From Pseudomonas sp. ICMP 561 (lineage in GTDB: Bacteria > Pseudomonadota > Gammaproteobacteria > Pseudomonadales > Pseudomonadaceae): a DNA stretch of 64,000 nucleotides. Below the pieces are notes generated by a model. That model saw only the letters and a list, made by a program, of their open reading frames with translations. It made no database searches and was not told where the DNA came from. Made by a program: the position numbers and the translations under genes. The stretch is taken from the NCBI RefSeq assembly GCF_002699985.1, contig NZ_LKBT01000067.1, forward strand, positions 1-64,000. Reading direction: 5' to 3'. Below are positions 46,773 to 56,022 of this stretch, one piece after another (position 1 is the first letter of the stretch; each line of letters starts with the position of its first letter).

Positions 46773-47528
46773 ATGACTCAGATCGCCCGCATTCGCGACA
46801 TAGCATCCGACCGCCGCCTTCAGGCAGAACGCCTGACCGGCAGCAACGCCTTGCAGGAAGCACAGGCCCTGCGCTTCAGTGTGTTCAGTGGTGAATTCAA
46901 TGCAAAACTCAAAGGCGCTGACCAAGGCCTGGATATGGACGATTACGATGTGCACTGCTCGCACATCGGCGTACGGGATCTGAACACTGGCAAGCTGGTC
47001 GCCACGACACGCCTGCTGGACCACAAGGCTGCCAACACCATCGGCCGCTTCTACAGCGAAGAAGAATTCGCCCTGCATGGCCTTGGCCATCTGCAAGGTC
47101 CGATCCTGGAACTGGGTCGTACCTGCGTGGATCCGGATTACCGCAACGGCGGCACCATCGCCGTACTGTGGAGCGAGTTGGCCGAAATTCTCAACGAAGG
47201 TGCCTACAGCTACCTGATGGGTTGCGCGAGCATCCCGATGCAGGATGGCGGCATTCAGGCCCACGCGATCATGCAGCGCTTGCGCGAGCGTTATCTGTGC
47301 AACCAGAACCTGCGCGCCGAGCCGAAGAACCCGCTGCCAGCCCTGGACCTGCCCAACAACGTGATCTGCGAAATGCCGCCGTTGCTTAAAGCCTACATGC
47401 GCCTGGGTGCGAAGATCTGCGGCGAACCGTGCTGGGACGAAGACTTCCAGGTCGCCGATGTCTTCATCCTGCTTAAACGCGACGAGCTGTGCCCGCGTTA
47501 CGCACGTCACTTCAAGGCAGCAGTGTAA
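46773..47528 (+). CDS. olsB: Ornithine-acyl[ACP] N-acyltransferase (ornithine lipid synthesis)
   Basis: A 251-residue GNAT-fold acyltransferase that puts a 3-hydroxyacyl chain on the alpha-amino group of ornithine to make lyso-ornithine lipid. Family blocks ALRFSVFSGEF (around residue 33), the acyl-ACP-binding LELGRTCVDPDYRNGG (around residue 112) and YLMGCASIPMQDGG are visible. The stop overlaps the olsA start (TAATG). Ornithine lipids replace phospholipids under phosphate limitation; no Pho box was found. Confidence 0.92.
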   Translation: MTQIARIRDIASDRRLQAERLTGSNALQEAQALRFSVFSGEFNAKLKGADQGLDMDDYDVHCSHIGVRDLNTGKLVATTRLLDHKAANTIGRFYSEEEFALHGLGHLQGPILELGRTCVDPDYRNGGTIAVLWSELAEILNEGAYSYLMGCASIPMQDGGIQAHAIMQRLRERYLCNQNLRAEPKNPLPALDLPNNVICEMPPLLKAYMRLGAKICGEPCWDEDFQVADVFILLKRDELCPRYARHFKAAV

Positions 47529-48367
47529 TGAGCCGCTTGCGTGGCTACGCCCGAGTCGCACGGGTGCTGCTGGTCATTGCGTTGGGGCTGACCATTGCTG
47601 GCACGTTCGCCTGCATGGAGCGCATGAAGATCGGCAATTCAATGGCCCGGCGTCAGCGCTGGAGCCGATGGTTCATGGCGCGCCTGACCGCTGCCCTGCC
47701 GTTTCGCGTAACCGTCAGCGGCGAGCTGCCGCGTCAACCGATGCTGTGGGTCAGCAATCACGTGTCCTGGACCGATATTCCGCTGCTGGGCATGTTGGCC
47801 CCGCTGTCATTTCTGTCCAAGGCTGAAGTACGCACTTGGCCAGTCGCTGGTTGGTTGGCCCTGAAAGCGGGCACGCTGTTCATCCGTCGCGGTTCGGGTG
47901 ACAGCAAGCTGATCCAGAAGCAGATGGGCAATCACTTGCAGCAGAATAATGCGCTGGTGATTTTCCCGGAAGGCACCACCACTGACGGTACTGGCCTGCG
48001 TACATTTCATGGTCGCCTCATGTCGAGTGCGATTGATAGCGGGGTGTTGCTGCAACCAGTGGCGATTCACTATTCACGCAACGGCCAGCCAGACCCTATC
48101 GCGCCCTTCATCGGCGACGACGATTTGCTATCGCACTTGCGTCGACTGTTCGCCAACGAACAAGGCGACGTGCATATCCAGTTGCTGACGCCGATTGCCA
48201 CCGAAGGCAAGGAACGCGCCGCGCTGGCTTATGAAGCGCAGCAAGCGGTGCAGATCGCGCTGTTTGGCGAGCCACCTGTGGTTGCCAAGCCTTTGGTTAC
48301 CGGAGGGGCCGAAACAGTGTCAAACGTTCAGACCGCCGAGAGCCCACGCTCGGCCAGGGCGGCCTGA
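47528..48367 (+). CDS. olsA: Lyso-ornithine lipid O-acyltransferase (PlsC family)
   Basis: A 279-residue membrane acyltransferase that completes ornithine lipid by adding the second acyl chain. There is one N-terminal span (residues 9-27), the catalytic N-H-V-S-W-T-D block (HxxxxD, around residue 76), and F-P-E-G-T-T-T-D (around residue 147). It is translationally coupled to olsB. Its last 40 bases overlap the convergent acpH gene. Confidence 0.92.
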   Translation: MSRLRGYARVARVLLVIALGLTIAGTFACMERMKIGNSMARRQRWSRWFMARLTAALPFRVTVSGELPRQPMLWVSNHVSWTDIPLLGMLAPLSFLSKAEVRTWPVAGWLALKAGTLFIRRGSGDSKLIQKQMGNHLQQNNALVIFPEGTTTDGTGLRTFHGRLMSSAIDSGVLLQPVAIHYSRNGQPDPIAPFIGDDDLLSHLRRLFANEQGDVHIQLLTPIATEGKERAALAYEAQQAVQIALFGEPPVVAKPLVTGGAETVSNVQTAESPRSARAA

Positions 48368-48924
48368 GAGAAGTCCTGCAAGATCGGATAGAACTCGGCA
48401 AAGTCTGCGCTCAAGGGTTGGTAGAGGTCGTGCAGTTCCTGCATGGCCCCCGCCAACCCTTGCGGCCGTGACAACCGCCGCGAAATCCCCGCCAGTACCT
48501 GCTCCAGCACCGCAAATTCCTGATATGAACCCAGCCAGTCGTGAGCCGCCATGTGCGGCGCGATCCTGGCCAGTCGTTCGGGTAACTCCGGCTCGGCGGC
48601 CAGCACGCCGTACACCTTGCGCGTGAACGCCGCCAGCGGCAGATCCGCGTAATGCGCCCAGTCCCGGGCCAGACAATGATCGAAAAACACGTCCAGCACG
48701 ATGCCCGCGTAACGTCTTCGCTCGGACGGAAAGCGAGCAATCGATTGCTTGATCAGAGGGTGATTGTCGGTGAATGCATCAATGCTGCGATGCAACTGTA
48801 TTGCCTGCGCCAGCTCATCCGGAAAGCGCCCGGCCACAGGCCCTTTGACGAAATCGCCATACAGACTGCCGAGGAGTTGCGCCGGACGTTGGCCGCCAAG
48901 GTGCAAGTGTGCGAGATAGTTCAT
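48328..48924 (-). CDS. acpH: Acyl carrier protein phosphodiesterase
   Basis: A 198-residue AcpH that removes the phosphopantetheine arm from ACP. HD-like conserved residues appear in MNYLAHLHLGG (start), LHRSIDAFTDNHP (around residue 45-57) and VLDVFFDHCLARDW (around residue 77-90). Length fits the family (about 193). It overlaps the end of olsA by 40 bases, tail to tail. Its promoter side faces the pyeR operators. Confidence 0.93.
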   Translation of the reverse strand: MNYLAHLHLGGQRPAQLLGSLYGDFVKGPVAGRFPDELAQAIQLHRSIDAFTDNHPLIKQSIARFPSERRRYAGIVLDVFFDHCLARDWAHYADLPLAAFTRKVYGVLAAEPELPERLARIAPHMAAHDWLGSYQEFAVLEQVLAGISRRLSRPQGLAGAMQELHDLYQPLSADFAEFYPILQDFSQAALAERGLSAV

Positions 48925-48958
48925 GGCGCCCAGCCTACGCCGAATTGCGCGTCCCGCC

Positions 48959-49068
48959 TATATCGATATAACCCGATATAGCGTTTCTCACTATTCTCAG
49001 CAGAAAATCATATTTGTATATCGCGAAATATAAATATAAAGTTCGCTCCATCGCGATATAGCGTTAAA
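48959..49068. promoter_or_regulatory. Repeated ATATCG operator motifs upstream of pyeR
   Basis: There are four related sites: TATATCGATATA (48959-48970), CCCGATATAGCG just after, TATATCGCGAAATA (49017-49030) and TCGCGATATAGCG (49051-49063). The block sits between acpH and the ArsR-type gene. It fits autoregulation by PyeR, whose relatives bind such imperfect palindromes. Confidence 0.65.
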
Positions 49069-49085
49069 CCCATATTGAGAACGAC

Positions 49086-49400
49086 ATGCCTATCGACCTC
49101 GACGAAATAATAAAAGCCCTGGCCCACCCTGTTCGCCGGGAGATTCTTGTCTGGCTGAAGGACCCGCTCAGTTGCTTTCCGGACCAGACCCACTCGACGG
49201 AAAACGGCGTTTGCGCGGGCCAGATCGACCAGCGCGCCGGGCTTTCGCAGTCCACGGTTTCTGCCCACCTGGCGACCTTGCAACGCGCTGGCCTGATCAC
49301 CAGCAAAAAGGTAGGGCAATGGAGCTTTTTCAAGCGTAACGAAGAGGTGATTGCGGCCTTCGTCGAAGCGCTGGTGCTGGAGTTGGGTCCGCCGTCTTGA
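49086..49400 (+). CDS. pyeR: ArsR-family regulator PyeR
   Basis: A 104-residue winged-helix ArsR-type repressor. The recognition helix region is ICAGQ...GLSQSTVSAHLATLQRAGL (residues ~45-70), followed by the wing (TSKKVGQWSFFKRN). Classic metal-binding cysteine pairs are missing, so the inducer is probably organic or redox-related. It heads the pyeR-pyeM-xenB arrangement known from P. aeruginosa, where PyeR represses its own operon and affects biofilm. A REP separates it from pyeM. Confidence 0.88.
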   Translation: MPIDLDEIIKALAHPVRREILVWLKDPLSCFPDQTHSTENGVCAGQIDQRAGLSQSTVSAHLATLQRAGLITSKKVGQWSFFKRNEEVIAAFVEALVLELGPPS

Positions 49401-49416
49401 AATAGGAAAATTCCCC

Positions 49417-49488
49417 GTAGGAGCTGCCGAAGGCTGCGAAATCTTTCTTCCTGAAACACCGGGAATCGCAGCCTTCGGCAGCTCCTAC
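49417..49488. repeat. REP-type palindrome, family B, between pyeR and pyeM
   Basis: GTAGGAGCTGCCGAAGGCTG with an exact inverse arm. It sits within an operon, so it could form a hairpin in the message that lowers or stabilises downstream expression. Confidence 0.92.
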
Positions 49489-49524
49489 AGGATCAACGAA
49501 ACCTTTATTAACAGGAGACGCCCA

Positions 49525-50691
49525 GTGCCTCTTTCACTGTTTATTCTGGCGCTCAGCGCCTTCGCTATCGGGACGACCGAGTTCGTCATCATGGGTTTGC
49601 TGCCCGAAGTCGCTGCCCACCTTGGGGTTTCCATCCCCGGTGCTGGCTGGCTGGTAACCGGCTATGCGCTGGGCGTCGCGATCGGTGCGCCGTTCATGGC
49701 GATGGCCACTGCCAGGCTTCCGCGCAAGGCTGCGCTGGTCACGCTGATGGGCATCTTTATCGTCGGTAATCTGCTGTGTGCCATCGCCGCCGATTACAAC
49801 GTATTGATGTTTGCCCGTGTGGTCACAGCGCTGTGCCACGGTGCGTTTTTTGGTATCGGTTCGGTTGTTGCTGCGGGCCTGGTGCCTGCCAATCGTCGCG
49901 CTTCCGCCGTTGCGTTGATGTTCACTGGTCTGACCCTTGCCAACGTGCTGGGCGTGCCGCTGGGCACTGCGCTGGGCCAATACGCTGGCTGGCGCTCGAC
50001 CTTCTGGGCCGTCACCGTCATCGGTGTGATTGCATTGATTGGCCTGATGCGCTTCCTGCCTACCAACCGCGAAGAGCTCAAGCTCGACATGCGGGCCGAA
50101 CTCGCCTCGCTCAAAGGCGCAGGCATCTGGCTGTCGTTGAGCATGACCGCGCTGTTCTCGGCTTCGATGTTCACCCTGTTCACCTACGTCGCACCGCTGC
50201 TGGGCGAAGTGACAGGTGTTTCGCCAAACGGCATTACCTGGACGCTGCTGCTGATCGGCCTGGGCCTGACCGTGGGCAATGTGATCGGCGGCAAGCTGGC
50301 TGACCGTCGTCTGGCCGCGACGCTGATTGGGGTGTTCATTGCCATGGCCGTGATCTCCACCGCCCTGAGCTGGACCAGCGCCGCGCTGATCCCGACCGAA
50401 ATCACCTTGTTCCTCTGGGCCACCGCCGCGTTCGCTGCCGTGCCTGCCTTGCAGATCAACGTCGTGACCTTCGGCAAGGCCGCGCCAAACCTGGTGTCGA
50501 CCCTGAACATCGGTGCCTTCAACGTCGGCAACGCATTGGGCGCATGGGTCGGCGGCAGTGTTATCGCCCATGGCCTGGGCCTGACCAGCGTGCCGTTGGC
50601 GGCTGGAGCACTGGCGATACTCGCGCTGATCGTGACCCTGATTACTTTTCGCCAGAGTGGCAACGCCGATCTGGCCCCTGCTATCAACTGA
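49525..50691 (+). CDS. pyeM: MFS efflux transporter PyeM
   Basis: A 388-residue, 12-span major facilitator of the AraJ/sugar-efflux type. It begins VPLSLFILALSAFAIGTTEF, and FVIMGLLPEVA follows in TM1. The loop 2-3 motif RLPRKAAL is near residue 70, with the TGLTLANVLGVPLGTALG signature. The GTG start at 49525 has AGGAGA eight bases ahead; a much longer frame upstream passes through the REP and is not used. The substrate is unknown. Confidence 0.88.
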   Translation: MPLSLFILALSAFAIGTTEFVIMGLLPEVAAHLGVSIPGAGWLVTGYALGVAIGAPFMAMATARLPRKAALVTLMGIFIVGNLLCAIAADYNVLMFARVVTALCHGAFFGIGSVVAAGLVPANRRASAVALMFTGLTLANVLGVPLGTALGQYAGWRSTFWAVTVIGVIALIGLMRFLPTNREELKLDMRAELASLKGAGIWLSLSMTALFSASMFTLFTYVAPLLGEVTGVSPNGITWTLLLIGLGLTVGNVIGGKLADRRLAATLIGVFIAMAVISTALSWTSAALIPTEITLFLWATAAFAAVPALQINVVTFGKAAPNLVSTLNIGAFNVGNALGAWVGGSVIAHGLGLTSVPLAAGALAILALIVTLITFRQSGNADLAPAIN

Positions 50692-50712
50692 TCAATTCAA
50701 GAGGTTTCACGC

Positions 50713-51762
50713 ATGACTACTATTTTTGACCCGATCACCATGGGCGATCTGCAGCTCGCCAACCGCATCGTCATGGCGCCGTTGACCCGCTGCCGCGCCG
50801 ATGAAGGCCGTGTGCCGAACGCAATGATGGCCGAGTATTACGTGCAACGTGCGTCGGCCGGTCTGATCATCAGCGAAGCCACTTCAGTGACGCCAATGGG
50901 CGTCGGCTACCCGGATACTCCGGGCATCTGGTCTACCGATCAGGTCCGTGGCTGGAGCAATATCACCAAGGCTGTTCACGGCGCAGGCGGCAAGATCGTT
51001 CTGCAACTGTGGCATGTGGGGCGTATTTCCCACCCTTCGTATCTGAACGGTGAAACCCCGGTGGCACCAAGCGCTATCAAACCTGAAGGCCATGTCAGCC
51101 TGGTTCGTCCGCTGTCTGACTACGTCACACCTCGTGCGCTGGAACTGGCAGAAATCGCTGACGTGGTAGAGGCCTATCGCACCGGCGCAGAAAACGCCAA
51201 GGCCGCTGGCTTTGACGGCGTGGAAATCCATGGTGCCAACGGTTACCTGCTGGATCAGTTCCTGCAAAGCAGCACCAACCAGCGTACTGACCAGTACGGT
51301 GGCTCTGTGGAAAACCGTGCGCGTCTGATGCTGGAAGTGGTCGATGCAGCGATTGATGTCTGGGGCGCGGGTCGTGTCGGCCTGCACCTGGCACCGCGTG
51401 CCGACTCCCATGACATGGGCGACGACAATCTGGCCGAAACTTTCGGCTACGTTGCGGCAGAAATGGGTAAACGTGGCATCGCGTTCATTTGCTCCCGCGA
51501 GCGTGAGGCTGGCGACAGCATTGGTCCGCAATTGAAAAAGGCTTTCGGCGGCGCTTACATCGCCAACGAGAAATTCACCAAGGACAGCGCCAATGCCTGG
51601 CTGGCCAATGGTTCAGCCGATGCGGTGGCCTTCGGTGTTCCGTTCATTGCCAACCCGGATTTGCCGGCACGTTTGAAGCAGGATGCGCCGCTGAATACTC
51701 CGCATCCGGAAACGTTCTACGCTAAAGGGCCAGTGGGTTATATCGATTACCCGGCGTTGTAA
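50713..51762 (+). CDS. xenB: Old yellow enzyme family alkene reductase XenB
   Basis: A 349-residue FMN-dependent ene-reductase. The N-terminal VMAPLTRCRA carries the redox-tuning Cys (around residue 27). H-G-A-N-G-Y (around residue 174) holds substrate-binding His/Asn and the proton-donor Tyr. NQRTDQYGGSVENR is the family signature. It reduces activated alkenes and nitro compounds. AGAGG precedes the start, 21 bases after pyeM. Confidence 0.93.
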   Translation: MTTIFDPITMGDLQLANRIVMAPLTRCRADEGRVPNAMMAEYYVQRASAGLIISEATSVTPMGVGYPDTPGIWSTDQVRGWSNITKAVHGAGGKIVLQLWHVGRISHPSYLNGETPVAPSAIKPEGHVSLVRPLSDYVTPRALELAEIADVVEAYRTGAENAKAAGFDGVEIHGANGYLLDQFLQSSTNQRTDQYGGSVENRARLMLEVVDAAIDVWGAGRVGLHLAPRADSHDMGDDNLAETFGYVAAEMGKRGIAFICSREREAGDSIGPQLKKAFGGAYIANEKFTKDSANAWLANGSADAVAFGVPFIANPDLPARLKQDAPLNTPHPETFYAKGPVGYIDYPAL

Positions 51763-51792
51763 GTAAGCATTACGCGAGAGCAAACCGCCCCA

Positions 51793-51894
51793 CGTAGGAC
51801 CGGCTTTAGCCGGGAGAGCGCTTTTCCTGATTGAGGAATTGCAGTGAATGTACCACTGCTCTCCCGGCTAAAGCCGGTCCTACGGCCACATTTT
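51793..51894. repeat. REP-type palindrome, family C
   Basis: CGTAGGACCGGCTTTAGCCG with a full inverse arm, between the xenB stop and the convergent coiled-coil gene. Confidence 0.92.
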
Positions 51895-51906
51895 GGAGCC
51901 ACAATA

Positions 51907-52761
51907 TTAACGACGCGCATTCACCTGCTGGGACAGGTTCTGTATCTGGCTTTGCAGGGTGTTGATGTTGCGGGTCATCTGCGCACGGAACGCATCAAAC
52001 TCAGCGGTGTTGCTGCTGGCCGCCGCTGGAGCCGGACGGTTTTCCTGTTCGCTTTTGAGCACGATCAAATCCTGCTCGAGACGCTCGATGGTTGCTGTCG
52101 GGTTGCCCTGCTTCTTCAGTGCGGCAACATCGGCGCTGAGGCTTTTCAGTTGGGTATCGACTTGATCGAGATTACCCTGAGCCGCTTTATGATCCGGAAT
52201 CGAAGCCTTCACTGCGGCCAGCTCAGTGGTGACGGTTTTGAGCTGTTCCTGCAGTTGCGTATTGCTCGTCTGCAGCTGGGTCGCCTGCGTCGTGATCTGT
52301 TCCAGACGTTGCTGCAAATGGCTCTGCTGCCCGGTTGTGCCTTCCTGCTGTTTGTCCTGGTCAGCCAACTGGTCCTCGATAAGCTTGATGCGCTGCTTGA
52401 GCGCCTCTCCGTCCACCGCCACTGATTCAGTCGCAACCACTTTGCCGGAGATGTCCTGCAAACGGCCAGCGGCTTCTTCGCTGATGCGTGCAAAGCTTTC
52501 CTGGGTAGCCACCAGTTGCTGCTCCATCAGGGATATCTGCTGAAAGCTCCACCAGCCCAACCCGCAGAACGCAATGAACAACGCACCCACCAAGGCCCAA
52601 AGCGGTCCGGTGCTCGGTCCTTTGACTTTCACCACAGGCGTATCCCGGGAATACACCGTCGTGCGTTTGCGTGCCGCCGTGGTCGGCGCGAAATCGTCGT
52701 CATCGTCCTTGGCGCTGAGATTCGGAACGTCATCGACGTCGTCATAAGGATCGTTACGCAT
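51907..52761 (-). CDS. Membrane-anchored coiled-coil protein
   Basis: A 284-residue protein. A charged cytoplasmic start with an Asp run (residues 1-45) is followed by one span (LWALVGALFIAFCGLGWW, residues ~54-71), then a long Gln-rich coiled coil to the end (QQSHLQQRLEQITTQATQLQ and similar). There is no enzymatic motif, though some databases call relatives ATPase. It probably acts as an inner-membrane spacer or division/envelope scaffold; that is inference. Confidence 0.8.
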   Translation of the reverse strand: MRNDPYDDVDDVPNLSAKDDDDDFAPTTAARKRTTVYSRDTPVVKVKGPSTGPLWALVGALFIAFCGLGWWSFQQISLMEQQLVATQESFARISEEAAGRLQDISGKVVATESVAVDGEALKQRIKLIEDQLADQDKQQEGTTGQQSHLQQRLEQITTQATQLQTSNTQLQEQLKTVTTELAAVKASIPDHKAAQGNLDQVDTQLKSLSADVAALKKQGNPTATIERLEQDLIVLKSEQENRPAPAAASSNTAEFDAFRAQMTRNINTLQSQIQNLSQQVNARR

Positions 52762-52839
52762 GAGTAACCCTGTGTAGAACCGTGATGAAAACTGCTTGAA
52801 GTTCGCGAGTATAACCGCTGAGGCCGCAGCCTAAAGCGC

Positions 52840-53832
52840 TCACCTGCTTTGTTGCGTTTGCCACCAGTCGCAAAACTCATCCAGTGCCGCCCACAGGCTG
52901 ACTTGCGGATCGTAGTCCAGATAATGCCGAGCGCGGCTGATATCCAGGGTGAAATCCTTGCTCATGACCTGCATCCCCAAGCGCGACAAGGTTGGCTCCG
53001 GGCGGCCCGGCCACAGCATGCACGCAGCCTCGTTGATCGCGGCTGCCGAATAGGCCAGGCCACTGGATCGATACCGCGTGACCTGTGGCAGCTGCATGCG
53101 GCGCATCACATAGTTCACCGCATCCCACAGCGGCACAGGCGTCCCGTTGCTGATGTTATAGGCCTTGCCCAACGCCGACCTGTCAGCCAGCAAACTGCTG
53201 ATCAGGGCCTGATTGAGGTTGTGCACACTGGTGAAATCCACCTTGTTCAAACCGTTGCCGACAATCGACAGACGCTTCTTGCGTTGCATGTGCAGCAACC
53301 GCGGGAAAATGCTGGTGTCGCCCGCTCCGGTCACGAAACGCGGTCGCAGGGCGATCACTTCCAGTCCGAACTCTTCCGCGCCAAACACCTTCTGCTCAGC
53401 CAGATATTTGCTGGCGGCGTAGTGGTTGTTGAAGCGTTTGGGCACCTGTTCTTCTTTGAGGTCCAGGTGCGAGTGGCCATCGAAGTAGATTGAAGGCGAC
53501 GACAAATGGACCAGCCTTCTGACCCTTTGTTTCAGACAGGCCTCAACGATGTTCTCAGTGACTTGCACGTTGCCCTGCAAGAAATCCTGCTTGCGTCCCC
53601 AGACGCCTACTGAACCGGCGCAATGCACCACAGCTTCAACGTCGTCACACAGCACGCGAACCAGATCGGGATTGATCAAGTCACCCTGGATAAATTCAGC
53701 ACCGCGCTTGACCAAATGCGCGACACCTTCGGCACGTCGGCCATTGACCCGCACGCTAAAGCCCTGCTCCAGGGCGAACCGCGCAAAGCGCCCGCCGATA
53801 AAGCCGCTTGCGCCGGTGACCAGAATCTTCAT
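52840..53832 (-). CDS. NAD-dependent epimerase/dehydratase (3-beta-HSD-like)
   Basis: A 330-residue short-chain dehydrogenase of the extended type. The nucleotide-binding G-A-S-G-F-I-G-G is at residues 7-14. The catalytic Ser in V-H-L-S-S-P (around residue 110) and Y-A-A-S-K (around residue 136) are present. The C-terminal part resembles sterol dehydrogenase/OleD-like proteins. The substrate is unknown. Confidence 0.87.
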   Translation of the reverse strand: MKILVTGASGFIGGRFARFALEQGFSVRVNGRRAEGVAHLVKRGAEFIQGDLINPDLVRVLCDDVEAVVHCAGSVGVWGRKQDFLQGNVQVTENIVEACLKQRVRRLVHLSSPSIYFDGHSHLDLKEEQVPKRFNNHYAASKYLAEQKVFGAEEFGLEVIALRPRFVTGAGDTSIFPRLLHMQRKKRLSIVGNGLNKVDFTSVHNLNQALISSLLADRSALGKAYNISNGTPVPLWDAVNYVMRRMQLPQVTRYRSSGLAYSAAAINEAACMLWPGRPEPTLSRLGMQVMSKDFTLDISRARHYLDYDPQVSLWAALDEFCDWWQTQQSR

Positions 53833-53949
53833 TTACCGCTCCGTTAGATATTTTTTGCTTGTTTCAAAACACGGGTTCATCGGGTTCAAAGAGATCCCAT
53901 GTGGGGGATTCTATGTTTAACCGCAAGCTTGCCCCCAGGCCCATGACCT

Positions 53950-54040
53950 CGTAGGACCGGCTTTAGCCGGGAGGACAGTCTTTCTAGCGAAGAAATTAAG
54001 TGAATGCCCTGACGTCCTCCCGGCTAAAGCCAGTCCTACG
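53950..54040. repeat. REP-type palindrome, family C, overlapping the argP stop
   Basis: CGTAGGACCGGCTTTAGCCG with an inverse arm that contains one substitution (AGTCC for GGTCC). Its last bases supply the TAG stop of argP. Confidence 0.9.
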
Positions 54041-54947
54041 GATTGCGAGGAAACTGTGCGAGCGGCACCAGCCACTGTCCCGCCTGCTGCGCCAGATGCT
54101 CCGTCAATCGGGTCAACAATTGACCGCCATTGCGCCAATGATGCCAGTACAGCGGCACGTCCACCGGTTTGTCTTCAGCAAACTCCACCAGCGAGCCGCG
54201 CTGCAGTTGCTCGCGCACCTGTATTTCCGGGACCAGCCCCCAGGCCACTCCGGCTTCGGTCATGCGTAAAAAACCTTCGGACGATGGGCACACATGATGC
54301 TCGAACCCGCCCTCGATCCCTAGTGAAGCTAGATAGCGATGCTGCAAAAAATCATCCGGGCCGAATACCAGCGCTGGAACACGGGCAAGTTTTTTCGCCT
54401 CGAAACCTTCCGGAAAGTGGCGCGCGATGAATGCCGGACTGGCGAGGCCACGGTAGCGCATCGCACCCAATAACAGACTGCGGGCACCGGCAACAGGGCG
54501 TTCGCTGGCGCACAAACAGGCCGCGACATCGCCTGCCCGCATGCGCTTGAGGCCCACGTCCTGGTCTTCGACAACCAGATCCAGCAACAGATTGTTCTGC
54601 GCGCAGAAGTCGCCAATCGCATCGGCCCACCATGTCGCCAGACTGTCGGCATTCAGTGCGATGCGCAGGCGCTCCGGCATGCCTTCTTCGTCCAGGGCGG
54701 GCACCTGGCTTTGCAGATCACGCTCCAGCAACCGCACTTGCTGCACATGGTTGAGCAGGCGACGACCAATGTCAGTCGGGCTCGGCGGTGTGGCGCGAAC
54801 CAGAACCGGCTGCCCCACCCGCGCCTCCAGCAACTTGATCCGCTGGGACACTGCTGACTGGGACAAACCCAATACCTGCGCGGCACGCTCGAAGCCTGCC
54901 TGTTCAATCACGGCTGCCAGCGCTGAAAGCAGTTTGTAGTCGAACAT
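54036..54947 (-). CDS. argP: LysR-type regulator ArgP
   Basis: A 303-residue LysR regulator of the ArgP/IciA type. The HTH at residues ~15-50 reads FERAAQVLGLSQSAVSQRIKLLEARVG. The effector-binding domain follows. ArgP senses lysine/arginine and activates the divergent exporter argO, the arrangement seen here with 117 bases between the starts. The start is fixed by MFDYKLLSAL, as in relatives. Confidence 0.92.
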   Translation of the reverse strand: MFDYKLLSALAAVIEQAGFERAAQVLGLSQSAVSQRIKLLEARVGQPVLVRATPPSPTDIGRRLLNHVQQVRLLERDLQSQVPALDEEGMPERLRIALNADSLATWWADAIGDFCAQNNLLLDLVVEDQDVGLKRMRAGDVAACLCASERPVAGARSLLLGAMRYRGLASPAFIARHFPEGFEAKKLARVPALVFGPDDFLQHRYLASLGIEGGFEHHVCPSSEGFLRMTEAGVAWGLVPEIQVREQLQRGSLVEFAEDKPVDVPLYWHHWRNGGQLLTRLTEHLAQQAGQWLVPLAQFPRNP

Positions 54948-55064
54948 CAGTTTCCCTAATGGGCGATCAGTAATATTGGTTTTTCTTATACAGGTTTGCC
55001 ACTCACAATCGCCACACAAACCTGTCGGACAGACAGATTATTCAGTGCGTGGAGCATATTTTTC

Positions 55065-55667
55065 ATGTGGCAAAGTTATCTCAACGGCCTGCTGGTGGCG
55101 GGCGGTTTGATCATGGCGATCGGTACTCAGAATGCTTTTGTTCTGGCGCAGAGCCTGAGGCGTGAACATCATTTGCCGGTAGCGATGGTGTGTATTGTCT
55201 GCGATGCGATCCTGATTGCAGCCGGTGTGTTTGGCCTGGCCAATTTGTTGGCGCAAAACCCGACCTTGCTGGCGATTGCTCGTTGGGGCGGCGTTGTATT
55301 TTTGCTCTGGTACGGCAGCCTTGCGTTACGCCGGGCCTGCTCCAGCCAGAGCCTGGAAAAGAGTGAAGTCGTAGGCCTGCGCTCGCGCCGGGCAGTCCTG
55401 CTCAGCGCCTTGGCAGTGACCCTGCTCAACCCCCATGTTTATCTCGATACGGTGTTGCTGGTCGGCTCCCTTGGCGCTCAGCAAAGTGTGCCGGAGGCTT
55501 ATGTGGTGGGCGCAGCCAGTGCGTCACTGTTGTGGTTCAGCACTCTGGCGCTCGGCGCAGCATGGCTGGCCCCCTGGCTGGCGCGCCCGGCTACCTGGCG
55601 ACTGCTGGACCTGATGGTCGCGGTGATGATGTTCAGCGTTGCGGTGCAGTTGATCAGGGCTGCGTAA
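55065..55667 (+). CDS. argO: LysE-family amino-acid exporter ArgO
   Basis: A 200-residue inner-membrane exporter with six spans. The LysE-family motif LIMAIGTQNAFVLAQSL sits in the first span and the conserved NPHVYLDT in the fourth. It exports arginine or lysine. GGAG precedes the ATG. It is divergent from its regulator argP. Confidence 0.93.
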   Translation: MWQSYLNGLLVAGGLIMAIGTQNAFVLAQSLRREHHLPVAMVCIVCDAILIAAGVFGLANLLAQNPTLLAIARWGGVVFLLWYGSLALRRACSSQSLEKSEVVGLRSRRAVLLSALAVTLLNPHVYLDTVLLVGSLGAQQSVPEAYVVGAASASLLWFSTLALGAAWLAPWLARPATWRLLDLMVAVMMFSVAVQLIRAA

Positions 55668-55693
55668 ATCCAGAACACAGAGTTTGTGTTCTC

Positions 55694-55793
55694 TGTTGGA
55701 GCGAGGCTTGCCCGCGAAGAACGATAACCCGGTTTACCTGACTCACCTCATTGACTGATTCGCGGGCAAGCCTCGCTCCAACAGAACCGCTAT
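55694..55793. repeat. REP-type palindrome, family D
   Basis: TGTTGGAGCGAGGCTTGCCC with an exact inverse arm GGGCAAGCCTCGCTCCAACA. It is the clean parent form of the element inside tccC #1. It lies between argO and the sodB promoter region. Confidence 0.92.
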
Positions 55794-56022
55794 TGGCCAA
55801 GGAGATTGTGGCCACGGGCGATTGCCAAAAACAGAACATTTCCTTTCGGTAAATCCTCTGGAACCTCTATCCCACACAGTTGTTGCGTGGTTAACGGGCA
55901 GACCCGGTGCTATGATCCTGACCCTGCGCCGCAAAGAGTACAAACTCGCCGGTGCATGTTCTGTCTGGCCGCCCGTGATCGGCCTTGCGCTCACCGCAAC
56001 TGACCTGATTAGGAGATAAACC

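Noticed and set aside
49534..50571. 345-codon open frame antisense to pyeM
   Set aside because: Low-complexity Gln/His/Arg-rich translation typical of an antisense shadow.
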